From positions 1 to 14,638 of the forward strand of contig CAKQIZ010000048.1 in assembly GCA_934247125.1 (NCBI GenBank): DNA of 14,638 nucleotides, read 5' to 3'. The DNA comes from an uncultured Clostridia bacterium (GTDB lineage: Bacteria; Bacillota; Clostridia; Peptostreptococcales; Anaerovoracaceae). The translations under genes and the position numbers were made by a program. A model generated the notes under the pieces. The model searched no databases. It was not told the origin of the DNA and was given only the letters and a program-made list of their open reading frames with translations. Of the stretch, positions 6,445-13,224 are shown one piece after another (the first letter of the stretch is position 1; each line of letters opens with the position of its first letter).

Positions 6445-7278
6445 ATGGATAACAAATCGATGAATGCAGTAATGACTGTTGAGAATCCGCTGCTTAAGGA
6501 GCTTTTTAGCAGATGGAGAAGTATCGGTGACCGTAACAGCCGTGAATCACAGGATTGTATGAACGGAATTTTAACTGAAGTAGTGGAAAACGCACAATTC
6601 CTTTCAGTTGTGGATATCAGTTCAGATCGCGGAATGGAATTTTCGGGAGACGGAACAGCGGTTTTACAGGAGGATACGGAGATGTCGTTTAAGACGTTGT
6701 CTGATGATAATGGCAACATTTATTTCCCGGCATTTACAGACTGGGAAAATCTGCGCATGTGGGCAGATCACAGAGAAGGTGATGTAGACACACTTGTGCT
6801 GAAGTTCGATGACTACTATACGCTGATAAAGGATGGTGCGGCAGGCATCGTCATAAATCCATTCAGTGACAATTTACCGATTTCAAGCGAACTGATGCAG
6901 CATTTAAGGGAAGTCAGAGATCATCACGAAACAGGACATTGTGATCATGTGGTACAGCAGGAGGCGGAAGTGATGATAGGGGAGCCTGCTGATTATCCGA
7001 AGGAAATGGTCGATGCGATAGTACGGTACGCTAAGACTGACAAGCATATAAATGCTATATATCTGAAACTGATGATCAATGGAGGCGAAAGAAGCTATCT
7101 TCTGATAGTGGATTTTAAAGGGGATATAAATGAAATCTTTGGCTGCATAGCACAAGCGGCACAGCCGTATATCCCGTCAGGAATGTTTATAGATATGCTA
7201 CCGATAACAGATGATTTTGGAAGAAAGGCTGCAGACAATGAGCCGTTTTACAGAAAGAAAAAGAGGCTGTTCGGTTAA
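6445..7278 (+). CDS. SseB-domain protein (277 aa)
   Basis: Matches the SseB N-terminal plus C-terminal architecture; SseB was named for enhanced serine sensitivity in enterobacteria, and its molecular role is unclear. The ATG at 6445 is chosen because AAGGAG (6430-6435) lies 9 nt upstream; an in-frame ATG at 6397 lacks a ribosome binding site. Seen: an N-terminal helix ENPLLKELFSRW (13-24), a core with FKTLSDDNGNIYFPAFTDW (82-100), DTLVLKFDDY (115-124) and GIVINPFSDNLPIS (134-147). A linker containing HHETGHCDHVV (160-170) follows, then an SseB_C-like end with YLLIVDFKG (218-226), FIDMLP (248-253) and a basic tail FYRKKKRLF. There is no signal peptide or membrane segment. The His/Cys-rich linker could bind metal, but this is speculative. 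Base composition is more AT-rich than in the flanking genes. It is co-directional with the next gene, 78 nt downstream. Confidence 0.8.
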   Translation: MDNKSMNAVMTVENPLLKELFSRWRSIGDRNSRESQDCMNGILTEVVENAQFLSVVDISSDRGMEFSGDGTAVLQEDTEMSFKTLSDDNGNIYFPAFTDWENLRMWADHREGDVDTLVLKFDDYYTLIKDGAAGIVINPFSDNLPISSELMQHLREVRDHHETGHCDHVVQQEAEVMIGEPADYPKEMVDAIVRYAKTDKHINAIYLKLMINGGERSYLLIVDFKGDINEIFGCIAQAAQPYIPSGMFIDMLPITDDFGRKAADNEPFYRKKKRLFG

Positions 7279-7307
7279 GGTATAAGCGTAGGCAGAACAG
7301 ATGATGA

Positions 7308-7333
7308 TTTTATCAATCATATGATCGATAAAA
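7308..7333. repeat. 26-bp near-perfect palindrome between the SseB gene and its neighbour
   Basis: Arms TTTTATC and GATAAAA enclose ATCATATGAT; only one base pair (A7315/C7326) breaks the symmetry. It contains the ATG at 7321 at its centre, so that start would be buried in a hairpin. It may be an intercistronic processing or attenuation hairpin or an operator. No T-run follows. Confidence 0.6.
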
Positions 7334-7356
7334 AGTATATAGAATTGAGGCAATCT

Positions 7357-7932
7357 ATGGAATACGAATATATGATACCACCAGTTAAAAACTATGATTT
7401 CTTTGAGTTTACGAAAGAGGAGGCAAAAATATATTTTAACTGGTATATGGAAGAAAAGGGGCATCGGATAGAGATGCTGGAGGAATATGTGCATAATGCA
7501 GGTGTGGATATTGATTTTGACTATTCACCGGAGTCTCTTATACCTTTGTGGAGATGGTATGAAACGATAATAGTTTCGGAAAAAAAGACTGAAGAAGAGA
7601 TCGAGGCAGAGAAAAGGAAAATGCCGGAATGGCTGCACAGTCAGATATCAGAGGAAAAGATATCGATGAATACATTGAAGTTCGGTATGGACATAGCTAT
7701 ATATTTTGCGGAAGTCATGATACGCAATAGTGATGGAAAAGTGTACTGGGGATATGTGACAAAACCTAAAAATTATATTAATGTCAATAGGCCTGTTGTT
7801 TCCGGGTTTAAAGCAGGGAAAGATTTGAATCCAAGCCGAACGGTGTATGTATTGACTTTGAAATCTGAAGAAGAGAAGAATGAAAAAAGACTTTATAACA
7901 GTTATTATGTTTGGCAACAATATATAGAATAA
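7357..7932 (+). CDS. Unrecognised soluble protein (191 aa), possible immunity-type protein
   Basis: I cannot name this family. The ATG at 7357 is preferred over 7321 because GAGG (7347-7350) lies 6 nt upstream, while 7321 lacks a ribosome binding site and sits in a palindrome. The protein is acidic, with no signal or membrane segment. Seen: an N-terminal helical segment FTKEEAKIYFNWYMEEKGHR (18-37), then YSPESLIPLWRW (56-67), a charged helix (75-90), and a probable beta-rich C-terminal half with IAIYFAEVMIR (113-123), GKVYWGYVTKPKNYINVNRP (127-146) and a tryptophan-containing helical end. Aromatic-rich, small and next to an SseB-domain gene in an AT-rich cassette, it resembles immunity or accessory proteins of polymorphic-toxin loci, but no toxin is in view. 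That role is a guess. The coding sequence itself is well supported by its start, codon pattern and following terminator. Confidence 0.75.
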   Translation: MEYEYMIPPVKNYDFFEFTKEEAKIYFNWYMEEKGHRIEMLEEYVHNAGVDIDFDYSPESLIPLWRWYETIIVSEKKTEEEIEAEKRKMPEWLHSQISEEKISMNTLKFGMDIAIYFAEVMIRNSDGKVYWGYVTKPKNYINVNRPVVSGFKAGKDLNPSRTVYVLTLKSEEEKNEKRLYNSYYVWQQYIE

Positions 7933-7942
7933 CCACATATTT

Positions 7943-7971
7943 GCCGCATCAGAAACAGACCCTGATGCGGC
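7943..7971. terminator. Strong hairpin terminator between convergent genes
   Basis: GCCGCATCAG (7943-7952), a 9-nt loop, then CTGATGCGGC (7962-7971): a perfect 10-bp stem, 11 bp with the flanking T-A pair. It begins 10 nt after the stop of the 191-aa gene and is followed by ATTTCCATTT, a weak T-tract. It also lies about 60 nt past the end of the convergent HAD gene and may stop both transcripts. Confidence 0.75.
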
Positions 7972-7994
7972 ATTTCCATTTATCACACACAAAA

Positions 7995-8032
7995 GTGATC
8001 GATCAGTTTTTACGGCGGGTTTTATCCCTGAT
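7995..8032 (+). repeat. Direct repeat, copy B (right flank of the AT-rich gene pair)
   Basis: Starts GTGATCGATC and ends GCGGGTTTTATCCCTGAT, aligning to copy A at 6030-6066. It abuts the HAD stop codon (8032-8034). Internally it also carries GATCAG (8001-8006) facing CTGATC (8028-8033), an inverted pair that copy A does not keep. Confidence 0.7.
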
Positions 8033-8844
8033 CATTTTTTGCTCGCACGTGCAGCGGCGGCGATATCGCCGACTCCGTTCAAAAAGACGCTTGGGCGGTA
8101 GGCGTAGGTCTTGAGCGTATCGCGGGAGGAAACGCCGGAAAGCACCAGGACCGTAGACATGCCACTTTCCATACCTGAGATGATGTCCGTATCCATGCGG
8201 TCGCCGACCATCACAGCTTCGGCAGAGTGGCAGTTGAGCAGGCGGAGACCCGTACGCATCATCAAAGGATTGGGCTTTCCGCAGAAATATGCCTGAGTAC
8301 CGGTCGCCATCTCGATAGGAGCGATCAGCGCGCGGCAGGCGGGAGCGATGCCGTTTTCGATAGGGCCGGAAACATCGGAATTAGCTCCGATCAGTTTAGC
8401 TCCGCTCATGACGAGGTTGGTGGCTTTCGTCAGTGTGTCGAGCGAATAAGATCGGCCTTCGCCGACGATGACGTAATCCGGATTCACATCATTCATGGTG
8501 ATGCCGGCGTCGTAAAGCGCATTGAGAAGTCCTGCCTCGCCGATCACGAAAGCGGAACAGTCGGGCGCCTGCTCTTTCAGAAAAGCCGCAGTAGCCAGCG
8601 CGCTGGTGTAAAAACGGTCTTCCGGCACATCGAGCCCCATGCGTGCAAGCTTCTGATTCAGCTCGCGCGGAGTATATCCACTGTTATTTGTCAGAAACAG
8701 GTATTCCTTATTCTCGTCGTGCAGCCACTGAATGAATTCGGCCACGCCGGGCAGGATCCGGTTGCCGTGATAGATCACACCGTCCATATCGCAGATAAAG
8801 CCTTTTTTTTCATTGAAATCGATCTTATCAGTTGTAATGTTCAT
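8032..8844 (-). CDS. HAD-IIA family hydrolase, NagD-like sugar/nucleotide phosphatase (270 aa)
   Basis: Cytoplasmic Mg2+-dependent phosphatase of HAD subclass IIA (NagD / PGP-like); members dephosphorylate nucleotides, sugar phosphates or glycerol phosphate, and the substrate here is not evident. The ATG at 8844 follows AAGGAGG on the minus strand by about 10 nt; a longer reading from 8919 would cover the promoter and ribosome binding site. Seen: motif I DMDG with nucleophile D19 and acid/base D21, motif II LTNNS (51-55), the C2 cap domain roughly 75-185, motif III lysine K190 in FCGKPNP, and motif IV VGDRMDTDI (213-221). Length is typical and all catalytic residues are present. It is single-gene, convergent with the AT-rich pair and divergent from the surface protein gene. 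The coding sequence ends in AAA AAA TGA. Confidence 0.93.
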   Translation of the reverse strand: MNITTDKIDFNEKKGFICDMDGVIYHGNRILPGVAEFIQWLHDENKEYLFLTNNSGYTPRELNQKLARMGLDVPEDRFYTSALATAAFLKEQAPDCSAFVIGEAGLLNALYDAGITMNDVNPDYVIVGEGRSYSLDTLTKATNLVMSGAKLIGANSDVSGPIENGIAPACRALIAPIEMATGTQAYFCGKPNPLMMRTGLRLLNCHSAEAVMVGDRMDTDIISGMESGMSTVLVLSGVSSRDTLKTYAYRPSVFLNGVGDIAAAARASKK

Positions 8845-8889
8845 ATACTGTAATCCTCCTTCCCGGATTTGATCAGACTTAATAAAACA

Positions 8890-8898
8890 ATTATAGCA
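8890..8898 (-). promoter_or_regulatory. Extended -10 promoter of the HAD gene
   Basis: Minus-strand TGCTATAAT, identical to the SseB gene's extended -10 box. The -35 position holds only a weak match. The start point would be near 8883, about 40 nt before the ATG at 8844. Confidence 0.65.
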
Positions 8899-8985
8899 CT
8901 GCCCGGGGAGATTTCCCATCGTGAGAGCGGAGATTTTACGCAGCGATGCATGATTTCCCTTTGATTTAATATACCGGCGATATAT

Positions 8986-9002
8986 TTTACATAACTTTTA
9001 CA
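8986..9002 (+). promoter_or_regulatory. Candidate PHO-box-like pair upstream of the surface protein gene
   Basis: TTTACA (8986-8991) and TTTACA (8997-9002) are separated by 5 nt, an 11-bp period. This is the layout of Bacillus PhoP sites (TT-A/T/C-ACA repeats, one helical turn apart). A further TTTACA lies at 9033-9038 but out of register. Such words are common in AT-rich leaders, so this is only suggestive. Confidence 0.3.
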
Positions 9003-9022
9003 GAAGTGCGGTAATGGATTTT

Positions 9023-9051
9023 TTGTTGTGCCTTTACAATCAGAATAAACT
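9023..9051 (+). promoter_or_regulatory. Possible promoter of the surface protein gene
   Basis: TTGTTG (9023-9028), 17 nt, then TAAACT (9046-9051). It is a weak match but correctly spaced and about 21 nt downstream of the TTTACA pair. It would place the transcript start near 9058, just before two tandem hairpins. Confidence 0.35.
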
Positions 9052-9062
9052 CGGGAAATGAA

Positions 9063-9104
9063 ACACCTCAAAGGTGTAACCTTAATGTCAGTCCTTGACT
9101 GACA
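9063..9104 (+). promoter_or_regulatory. Two tandem hairpins in the surface protein leader
   Basis: Hairpin 1 is ACACCT / AGGTGT (9063-9068, 9072-9077) with a 3-nt loop. Hairpin 2 is TGTCAGTC / GACTGACA (9086-9093, 9097-9104) with loop CTT. Both are perfect, 8 nt apart, and end 24 nt before the ATG at 9129. They may stabilise the 5' end of the mRNA or form a regulator site; no known riboswitch is recognised. Confidence 0.6.
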
Positions 9105-9128
9105 AATATATGAAAGGATGAAGGAGAA

Positions 9129-11597
9129 ATGAAACGGTTTTTAGGAATCTTCACATTGCTGGTCATTCTGCTGACGGCGGCGATCCCGGTCTGTGCGGCG
9201 GAAAACGATCATGTTATAATCAATCAGGTGTATGGCGCGTCGGATGACGGGTATGCCGACTACAGCTTTATCGAGCTTTATAACCCCACAGGCAGCGATG
9301 TCGACCTGAACGGCTGGTCCGTGCAGTGCCGCTCTTCAGCAAGCGGGAATCAGGCAGGCGGCTGGGCGGTGTTAAAGCTTACAGGCGTCATCGAGGCAAA
9401 CGGCTATTACCTTATACGCTGCGGTGCGGTCGCATCGCCGTCGGGCTCTTATCAGGTGCCGCAAGGCGATCAGGAGTGGGACATGCTCCTGCACAATAAG
9501 GGACTTTCGGTCGCACTCCTGAGCAATGATACTCCGCTGACCGACGATTTCAGCGGCGACATCACAGCCGAAGGATTCACACTTCCCTCAGGCTTTGCAG
9601 ATCTGGCTGCCGCAGGAGGAAATGACGGCACGACAGATCAGGAGCCCCCTGCATATGAAGGTGCGTTCGCTTCGATCCAGTCAAAAAAGAAAGCCATCCG
9701 GCGTATCGGATCTGCGGACACCGACAACAACGCAGCTGACTTTGAGGAGGTCAATTACAGCAAATCGGTATCTGCGGAGAAAGGACCTCATGCAGGCCAT
9801 CAGATCGTGACCCCGGCACCGGGATATACGCCGGTCGACACGACGGACAAGCAGTATACCGGATATTTCAATGCAGACTCAGCGATAAAGGCGAAGCTGA
9901 TCGCACGATACAATGCCGGAGCGTACAGCGCAGAGGGCGGCTCGGCAGAGATCACTGCATATAATTCAGCCAGCGGTTTTGCATACTCTGTAAACGGCGT
10001 GAAAGGCACCATGGACTGTGTTGACATGAGGGGTCTGCAAAACGGCACGACCGTTGAAAAGCTCGCCGGCACGGAGCTTAAAGCTGCAGAGCTTGCGGAA
10101 AACGCAGGAGACGGGTTCATCTACGGTGACATGACTTCCGTTGCTGTTTCACCGGATGGAAAGACGCTGGCAGTCGCTATGCAGGACGAAGATTATACAA
10201 AGCCGGGCCGTGTGATGTTCTTCAGCTGTGGCAGCAATGGCGCCCTTACATACAGCGGCATTGCCGTGACAGGTGTGCAGCCGGATATGGTGACCTTTAC
10301 AGAAGACGGAACGAAGGCGCTCACTGCTGACGAGGGTGAGCCGCGTCAGGGATACTCTGCTTACGATGCAGTGGATCCGATGGGCAGCGTAACGGTCATC
10401 GATGTGCAGAGCAAAAGCGCAGTGACTGCAGACTTCAAGGCGTTCGATCCAAAGAGGAGAGAGCTTGCAGCAGCCGGTGTTGTCCTGAAAAAAGATACGG
10501 TGCCTTCCGCTGATCTGGAGCCGGAGTATATCGCAGTGAGCGGAAACAAAGCATATATCGCTCTGCAGGAGGCAAATGCTGTGGCTGTTCTCGATATCGA
10601 CACGCAGCAGTTCGAGAACATTTTCAGCCTTGGCTTTGAGGATCACAGCAGGGTCGCTGTCGATCTCAATAAAAGCGATGGGAAATATGATCCGAAAACC
10701 TACGAACATATCAAAGGCATCCGTATGCCGGACGGGATTTCCACTGCCGAGATCAACGGTGAGACATATCTGCTGACGGCAAATGAGGGAGACAGTCGTG
10801 CATGGCCGGTGGGCGCTGAAACGGATACGAATGAGATCAAGAGCAAGACCTCCCCGGTAAACGGCATCAGGACCGGAGGCAAGGTGACATGGTTTGATGT
10901 GAGCCAGTACGACGGACTGGAAGCGGGAACAGATTACATCTTCGGAGGACGTTCCTTCACAGTGTACAAGGTCACTGCAGGCGGGCTTGAGGAAGTGTTT
11001 GACAGCGGCAGTGACTTTGAACGCATCACTGCGGAAGTCGTTCCTGATCACTTCAACTGCTCCAATGATACTGTTGAGATCGAGGATCGTTCCGGCAAGA
11101 AAGGTCTGGAGCCTGAGAATTTGACGATCGGTGTGGTGAATGGTCATACATATGCGTTTATCGGTCTTGAACGCACCGGCGGCGTGATAATCTATGACAT
11201 CACTGATCCGTCAGATACAGCTTTCAGAAACTACTTCAACAGCAGAGACTACTCTGCTGATATCAGGGATGATGTTTCGCCTGAAGGTCTGACCTTTGTT
11301 GCGGCAGACAAAAACAACAGCGGTCTGCCGGTGCTTATCCTCTCTAATGAAGTGTCAGGAACGGTAAGCGTCATGGCGATGGAAGCAGATGCTGTCCAGC
11401 CGGATAAACCGGGTCAGCCGGGAACAGATGCGGGAAGACTGCAGGAGCCTGCAAAGGATAATGTGAAGCCGGCAGGCGGATCAGAAACTTCTGCGAAAAC
11501 CGGTGACCGCAGCAATGTGATACTGTGGCTCACTCTGATCTTTGTCAGCAGCAGTGCGCTTGTTGCAGTAACGGTATTCGGTAGGAAAAAAATATAA
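9129..11597 (+). CDS. Secreted wall-anchored protein: lamin-tail domain plus choice-of-anchor I domain (822 aa)
   Basis: Exported surface protein. A signal peptide spans 1-23 (basic MKR, hydrophobic core, cleavage after VCA). Residues about 26-215 form a lamin-tail domain (INQVYG, FIELYNPTG, LNGWSVQ, GYYLIR). Residues about 242-750 match the choice-of-anchor I beta-propeller-like domain: TSVAVSPDGKTLAVA (336-350), DEGEPR (401-406), AYIALQEANAVAVLDID (475-491), LTANEGDSR (549-557), DSGSDFE (625-631), EDRSGKKGLEPENLTIG (652-668), GLERTGGVIIYDIT (679-692), SPEGLTFV (717-724) and SNEVSGTVSVM (739-749). A proline/glycine spacer follows, then SAKTGD (788-793), a hydrophobic segment (796-817) and RKKI, a sortase-type anchor of the KTGD class. 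The first start is required by the signal peptide; AAAGGA (9113-9118) lies 10 nt upstream and a second GGAG lies only 2 nt upstream. Relatives are sometimes labelled alkaline phosphatase, without proof. It is transcribed alone. Confidence 0.9.
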   Translation: MKRFLGIFTLLVILLTAAIPVCAAENDHVIINQVYGASDDGYADYSFIELYNPTGSDVDLNGWSVQCRSSASGNQAGGWAVLKLTGVIEANGYYLIRCGAVASPSGSYQVPQGDQEWDMLLHNKGLSVALLSNDTPLTDDFSGDITAEGFTLPSGFADLAAAGGNDGTTDQEPPAYEGAFASIQSKKKAIRRIGSADTDNNAADFEEVNYSKSVSAEKGPHAGHQIVTPAPGYTPVDTTDKQYTGYFNADSAIKAKLIARYNAGAYSAEGGSAEITAYNSASGFAYSVNGVKGTMDCVDMRGLQNGTTVEKLAGTELKAAELAENAGDGFIYGDMTSVAVSPDGKTLAVAMQDEDYTKPGRVMFFSCGSNGALTYSGIAVTGVQPDMVTFTEDGTKALTADEGEPRQGYSAYDAVDPMGSVTVIDVQSKSAVTADFKAFDPKRRELAAAGVVLKKDTVPSADLEPEYIAVSGNKAYIALQEANAVAVLDIDTQQFENIFSLGFEDHSRVAVDLNKSDGKYDPKTYEHIKGIRMPDGISTAEINGETYLLTANEGDSRAWPVGAETDTNEIKSKTSPVNGIRTGGKVTWFDVSQYDGLEAGTDYIFGGRSFTVYKVTAGGLEEVFDSGSDFERITAEVVPDHFNCSNDTVEIEDRSGKKGLEPENLTIGVVNGHTYAFIGLERTGGVIIYDITDPSDTAFRNYFNSRDYSADIRDDVSPEGLTFVAADKNNSGLPVLILSNEVSGTVSVMAMEADAVQPDKPGQPGTDAGRLQEPAKDNVKPAGGSETSAKTGDRSNVILWLTLIFVSSSALVAVTVFGRKKI

Positions 11598-11645
11598 AAC
11601 GAACTGCAGCACTGTAAAACAGGAAATACTGCAAAACAGAAAGTG

Positions 11646-11708
11646 ATGAATAAACGGCAAGGGGATGCGAGACCGCATCCCATTTGACATTTGCTGATGT
11701 TTATTCAT
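11646..11708. terminator. Nested hairpin, terminator region between convergent genes
   Basis: Inner hairpin GGGATGCG / CGCATCCC (11662-11669, 11674-11681) with loop AGAC. Perfect 10-bp outer arms ATGAATAAAC (11646-11655) and GTTTATTCAT (11699-11708) surround it. It lies 48 nt after the surface protein stop. The inner stem is strong, but the following ATTTGACATTT is only moderately T-rich. The outer arms give T-rich flanks on either strand. Confidence 0.6.
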
Positions 11709-11725
11709 GTGTATCAGTGGGTATC

Positions 11726-11745
11726 AGCGCACGCCGATGTGCGCT
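11726..11745 (-). terminator. Hairpin just past the ketoacyl synthase stop
   Basis: AGCGCAC (11726-11732) pairs with GTGCGCT (11739-11745) around a 6-nt loop. It touches the last base of the stop codon (11745-11747) of the ketoacyl synthase gene. There is no T-run on the minus strand, so it may act together with the nested hairpin at 11646-11708 or simply protect the mRNA end. Confidence 0.45.
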
Positions 11746-12950
11746 TATTTATACCGCTCGATCATGAGCGCCGCATTGTGGCCGCCGAAGCCGAATGAAG
11801 CGGAAACTGCCGTGTCGACGTGTATATCACGTGTTTCAGCGGTGATGTTCAGATCCTCGAAGACAGTCTTGCAGGTGTTGCCGTGCACTTTGTTGTGCCG
11901 GATCGACTCCGCGCAGACCATCGCTTCGATAGCGCCGCTGGCACCGAGCGTGTGGCCGATGAGGCACTTGGTCGCACTGATCGCAGGCTGATTTTCTCTG
12001 CTTCCGAACAGCTCCCGCATTATCATCGCCTCGGTCTTGTCGTTCAGATTCGTGGCGGTGCCGTGTGCGTTGTAGTAGTCTACATGTTTATCGCCGATAA
12101 GCTTCCGGAGCATATCTTTGATCACTTTGCCGTCCTCACGCATAGCGACGATGCTGTATCCGTCGCATGAGCTTTCAAAACCGGTGACTTCTGCGTAGAT
12201 ATGAGCATTCCTGGCGAGAGCGTGTTCCAGCTCCTCCAGTACGAGCACTGATGCAGCACCTTCACTGAAAAGGAATCCGTTGCCTTCTTCGGAAAAAGGG
12301 TACGCATAGCCTTCATCGCTGAGTGATGCGCATTTGAGGGCTTCAAAGCCTCTTACGAGCAAGAGGTTCTTGTCCGGAAGATGGTCGCTGCCGCCGCACA
12401 GTGCCATATCGCACTGGCCGCTCAGGATGCTCTCGTATCCGCCGCCGACAGCTTCCGTTCCGGAAGCGCATGCCATGCTGAGAACAGAGCTTCTGCCGTG
12501 GATGCCGAGCACGATGGAGAGCCATGCTGCCAGTGAGCTCTCCATCGTTATCGGGATCAGCAGCGTATCAATGCTGTTTTCATATTCGAGCTGGAATGCC
12601 TGATCCATCAGCTCGAATATGTTGGGAGCACCAACGCCCATGTATACTCTGGTATTGTCGTCAGGCTTTTCGATGCCTGCGTCAGCGAGTGCTTTGAGCG
12701 CGGAAAAACACGCAGTGTATGCACTTTTTGATCCCCTGCGTTTCACCTGCTTGAGCTTTTTTGCATATTCCGAATCGTCGAACTCCGGATACGGTATGTA
12801 AAATCTGCTGTGCAGCTTTTCTCTGGCAGGATTGTCTTTCACGATCTCGTGGAGGTCGACTTTTCTGTCGCAGAGATTCCGGAAGACTTCGCTGTGCTCC
12901 GTTCCGGCCGAACAGATCGCGGACATGCCTGTTATCACGACTCTACGCAT
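11745..12950 (-). CDS. Beta-ketoacyl-ACP synthase, KAS II / FabF-like (401 aa)
   Basis: Condensing enzyme: takes an acyl group onto its cysteine and joins it to a malonyl-type unit on ACP with loss of CO2. Seen: N-terminus RRVVITGMSAICSAG (2-16), nucleophile C161 in SMACASGTEAVGGG (158-171), H296 in YNAHGTATNLND (293-304), K328 in SATKCLIGHTLGASG (325-339) with H333, and the gate loop FGFGGHN (386-392). The Cys-His-His triad and Lys are intact, so it should condense. FGGHN replaces the more usual FGGTN of FabF, and residues 35-75 are rather basic and divergent. The ATG at 12950 follows AAGGGGAG inside the end of the ACP gene and overlaps that gene by 8 nt, so the two are translationally coupled. 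As third gene after the Ccr-like enzyme and ACP it may be a pathway-specific synthase, not the housekeeping FabF. Confidence 0.92.
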   Translation of the reverse strand: MRRVVITGMSAICSAGTEHSEVFRNLCDRKVDLHEIVKDNPAREKLHSRFYIPYPEFDDSEYAKKLKQVKRRGSKSAYTACFSALKALADAGIEKPDDNTRVYMGVGAPNIFELMDQAFQLEYENSIDTLLIPITMESSLAAWLSIVLGIHGRSSVLSMACASGTEAVGGGYESILSGQCDMALCGGSDHLPDKNLLLVRGFEALKCASLSDEGYAYPFSEEGNGFLFSEGAASVLVLEELEHALARNAHIYAEVTGFESSCDGYSIVAMREDGKVIKDMLRKLIGDKHVDYYNAHGTATNLNDKTEAMIMRELFGSRENQPAISATKCLIGHTLGASGAIEAMVCAESIRHNKVHGNTCKTVFEDLNITAETRDIHVDTAVSASFGFGGHNAALMIERYK

Positions 12951-13200
12951 CGGCTTTTCTCCCCTTTATCTCGTCGATCTTCTCAACGATGTCGCTGATA
13001 GTGCGTACGTTTGACAGATCATCGTTGCTGAAAACTATGTCGAATGCTTTCTCTATATCTCCGACGATAAGAACCTTGTCGAGCGAGTCGACGTGAAGGT
13101 CTGCCGCCAGATCGAGATCAGGCGTGATGGTGATATCCGGGTCAAGCTCGCTGCCCAGTTCGTCTCTGATGATTTCGATTATTTTTTCGATGTTGTCCAT
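12943..13200 (-). CDS. Acyl carrier protein (85 aa)
   Basis: Small acidic four-helix carrier that holds growing acyl chains on a 4'-phosphopantetheine arm. The attachment serine is S39 in HVDSLDKV (36-43), the DSL motif at the start of helix 2. The rest fits the fold: helix 1 MDNIEKIIEIIRDELG (1-16), loop DPDITITPDLDLAADL (20-35) and a C-terminal helix ISDIVEKIDEIKGRK (68-82). ILE-type residues replace the usual LVMALEEEFDIEIPDE pattern with IVGDIEKAFDIVFSNDD, so it differs from the most typical fatty-acid ACP. The ATG at 13200 has AGGAGG 9 nt upstream. It lies 24 nt after the Ccr-like gene and overlaps the ketoacyl synthase by 8 nt. Its gene company suggests a dedicated carrier for this pathway; housekeeping acpP is possible but less likely in this context. 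Confidence 0.93.
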   Translation of the reverse strand: MDNIEKIIEIIRDELGSELDPDITITPDLDLAADLHVDSLDKVLIVGDIEKAFDIVFSNDDLSNVRTISDIVEKIDEIKGRKADA

Positions 13201-13224
13201 TTCGTAAATCCTCCTGTGCTTGTT

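Noticed and set aside
8845..8919. Longer N-terminus for the HAD enzyme
   Set aside because: It covers the extended -10 promoter and the AAGGAGG that serves the ATG at 8844.
9118..9132. Four-codon leader ORF (MKEK) overlapping the surface protein start
   Set aside because: Too short to distinguish from chance; its ATG is made from the ribosome binding region of the main gene.
10149..11147. Long 332-codon open frame on the minus strand
   Set aside because: It lies opposite the choice-of-anchor I domain; the plus-strand protein has clear domain motifs, whereas this frame has none.
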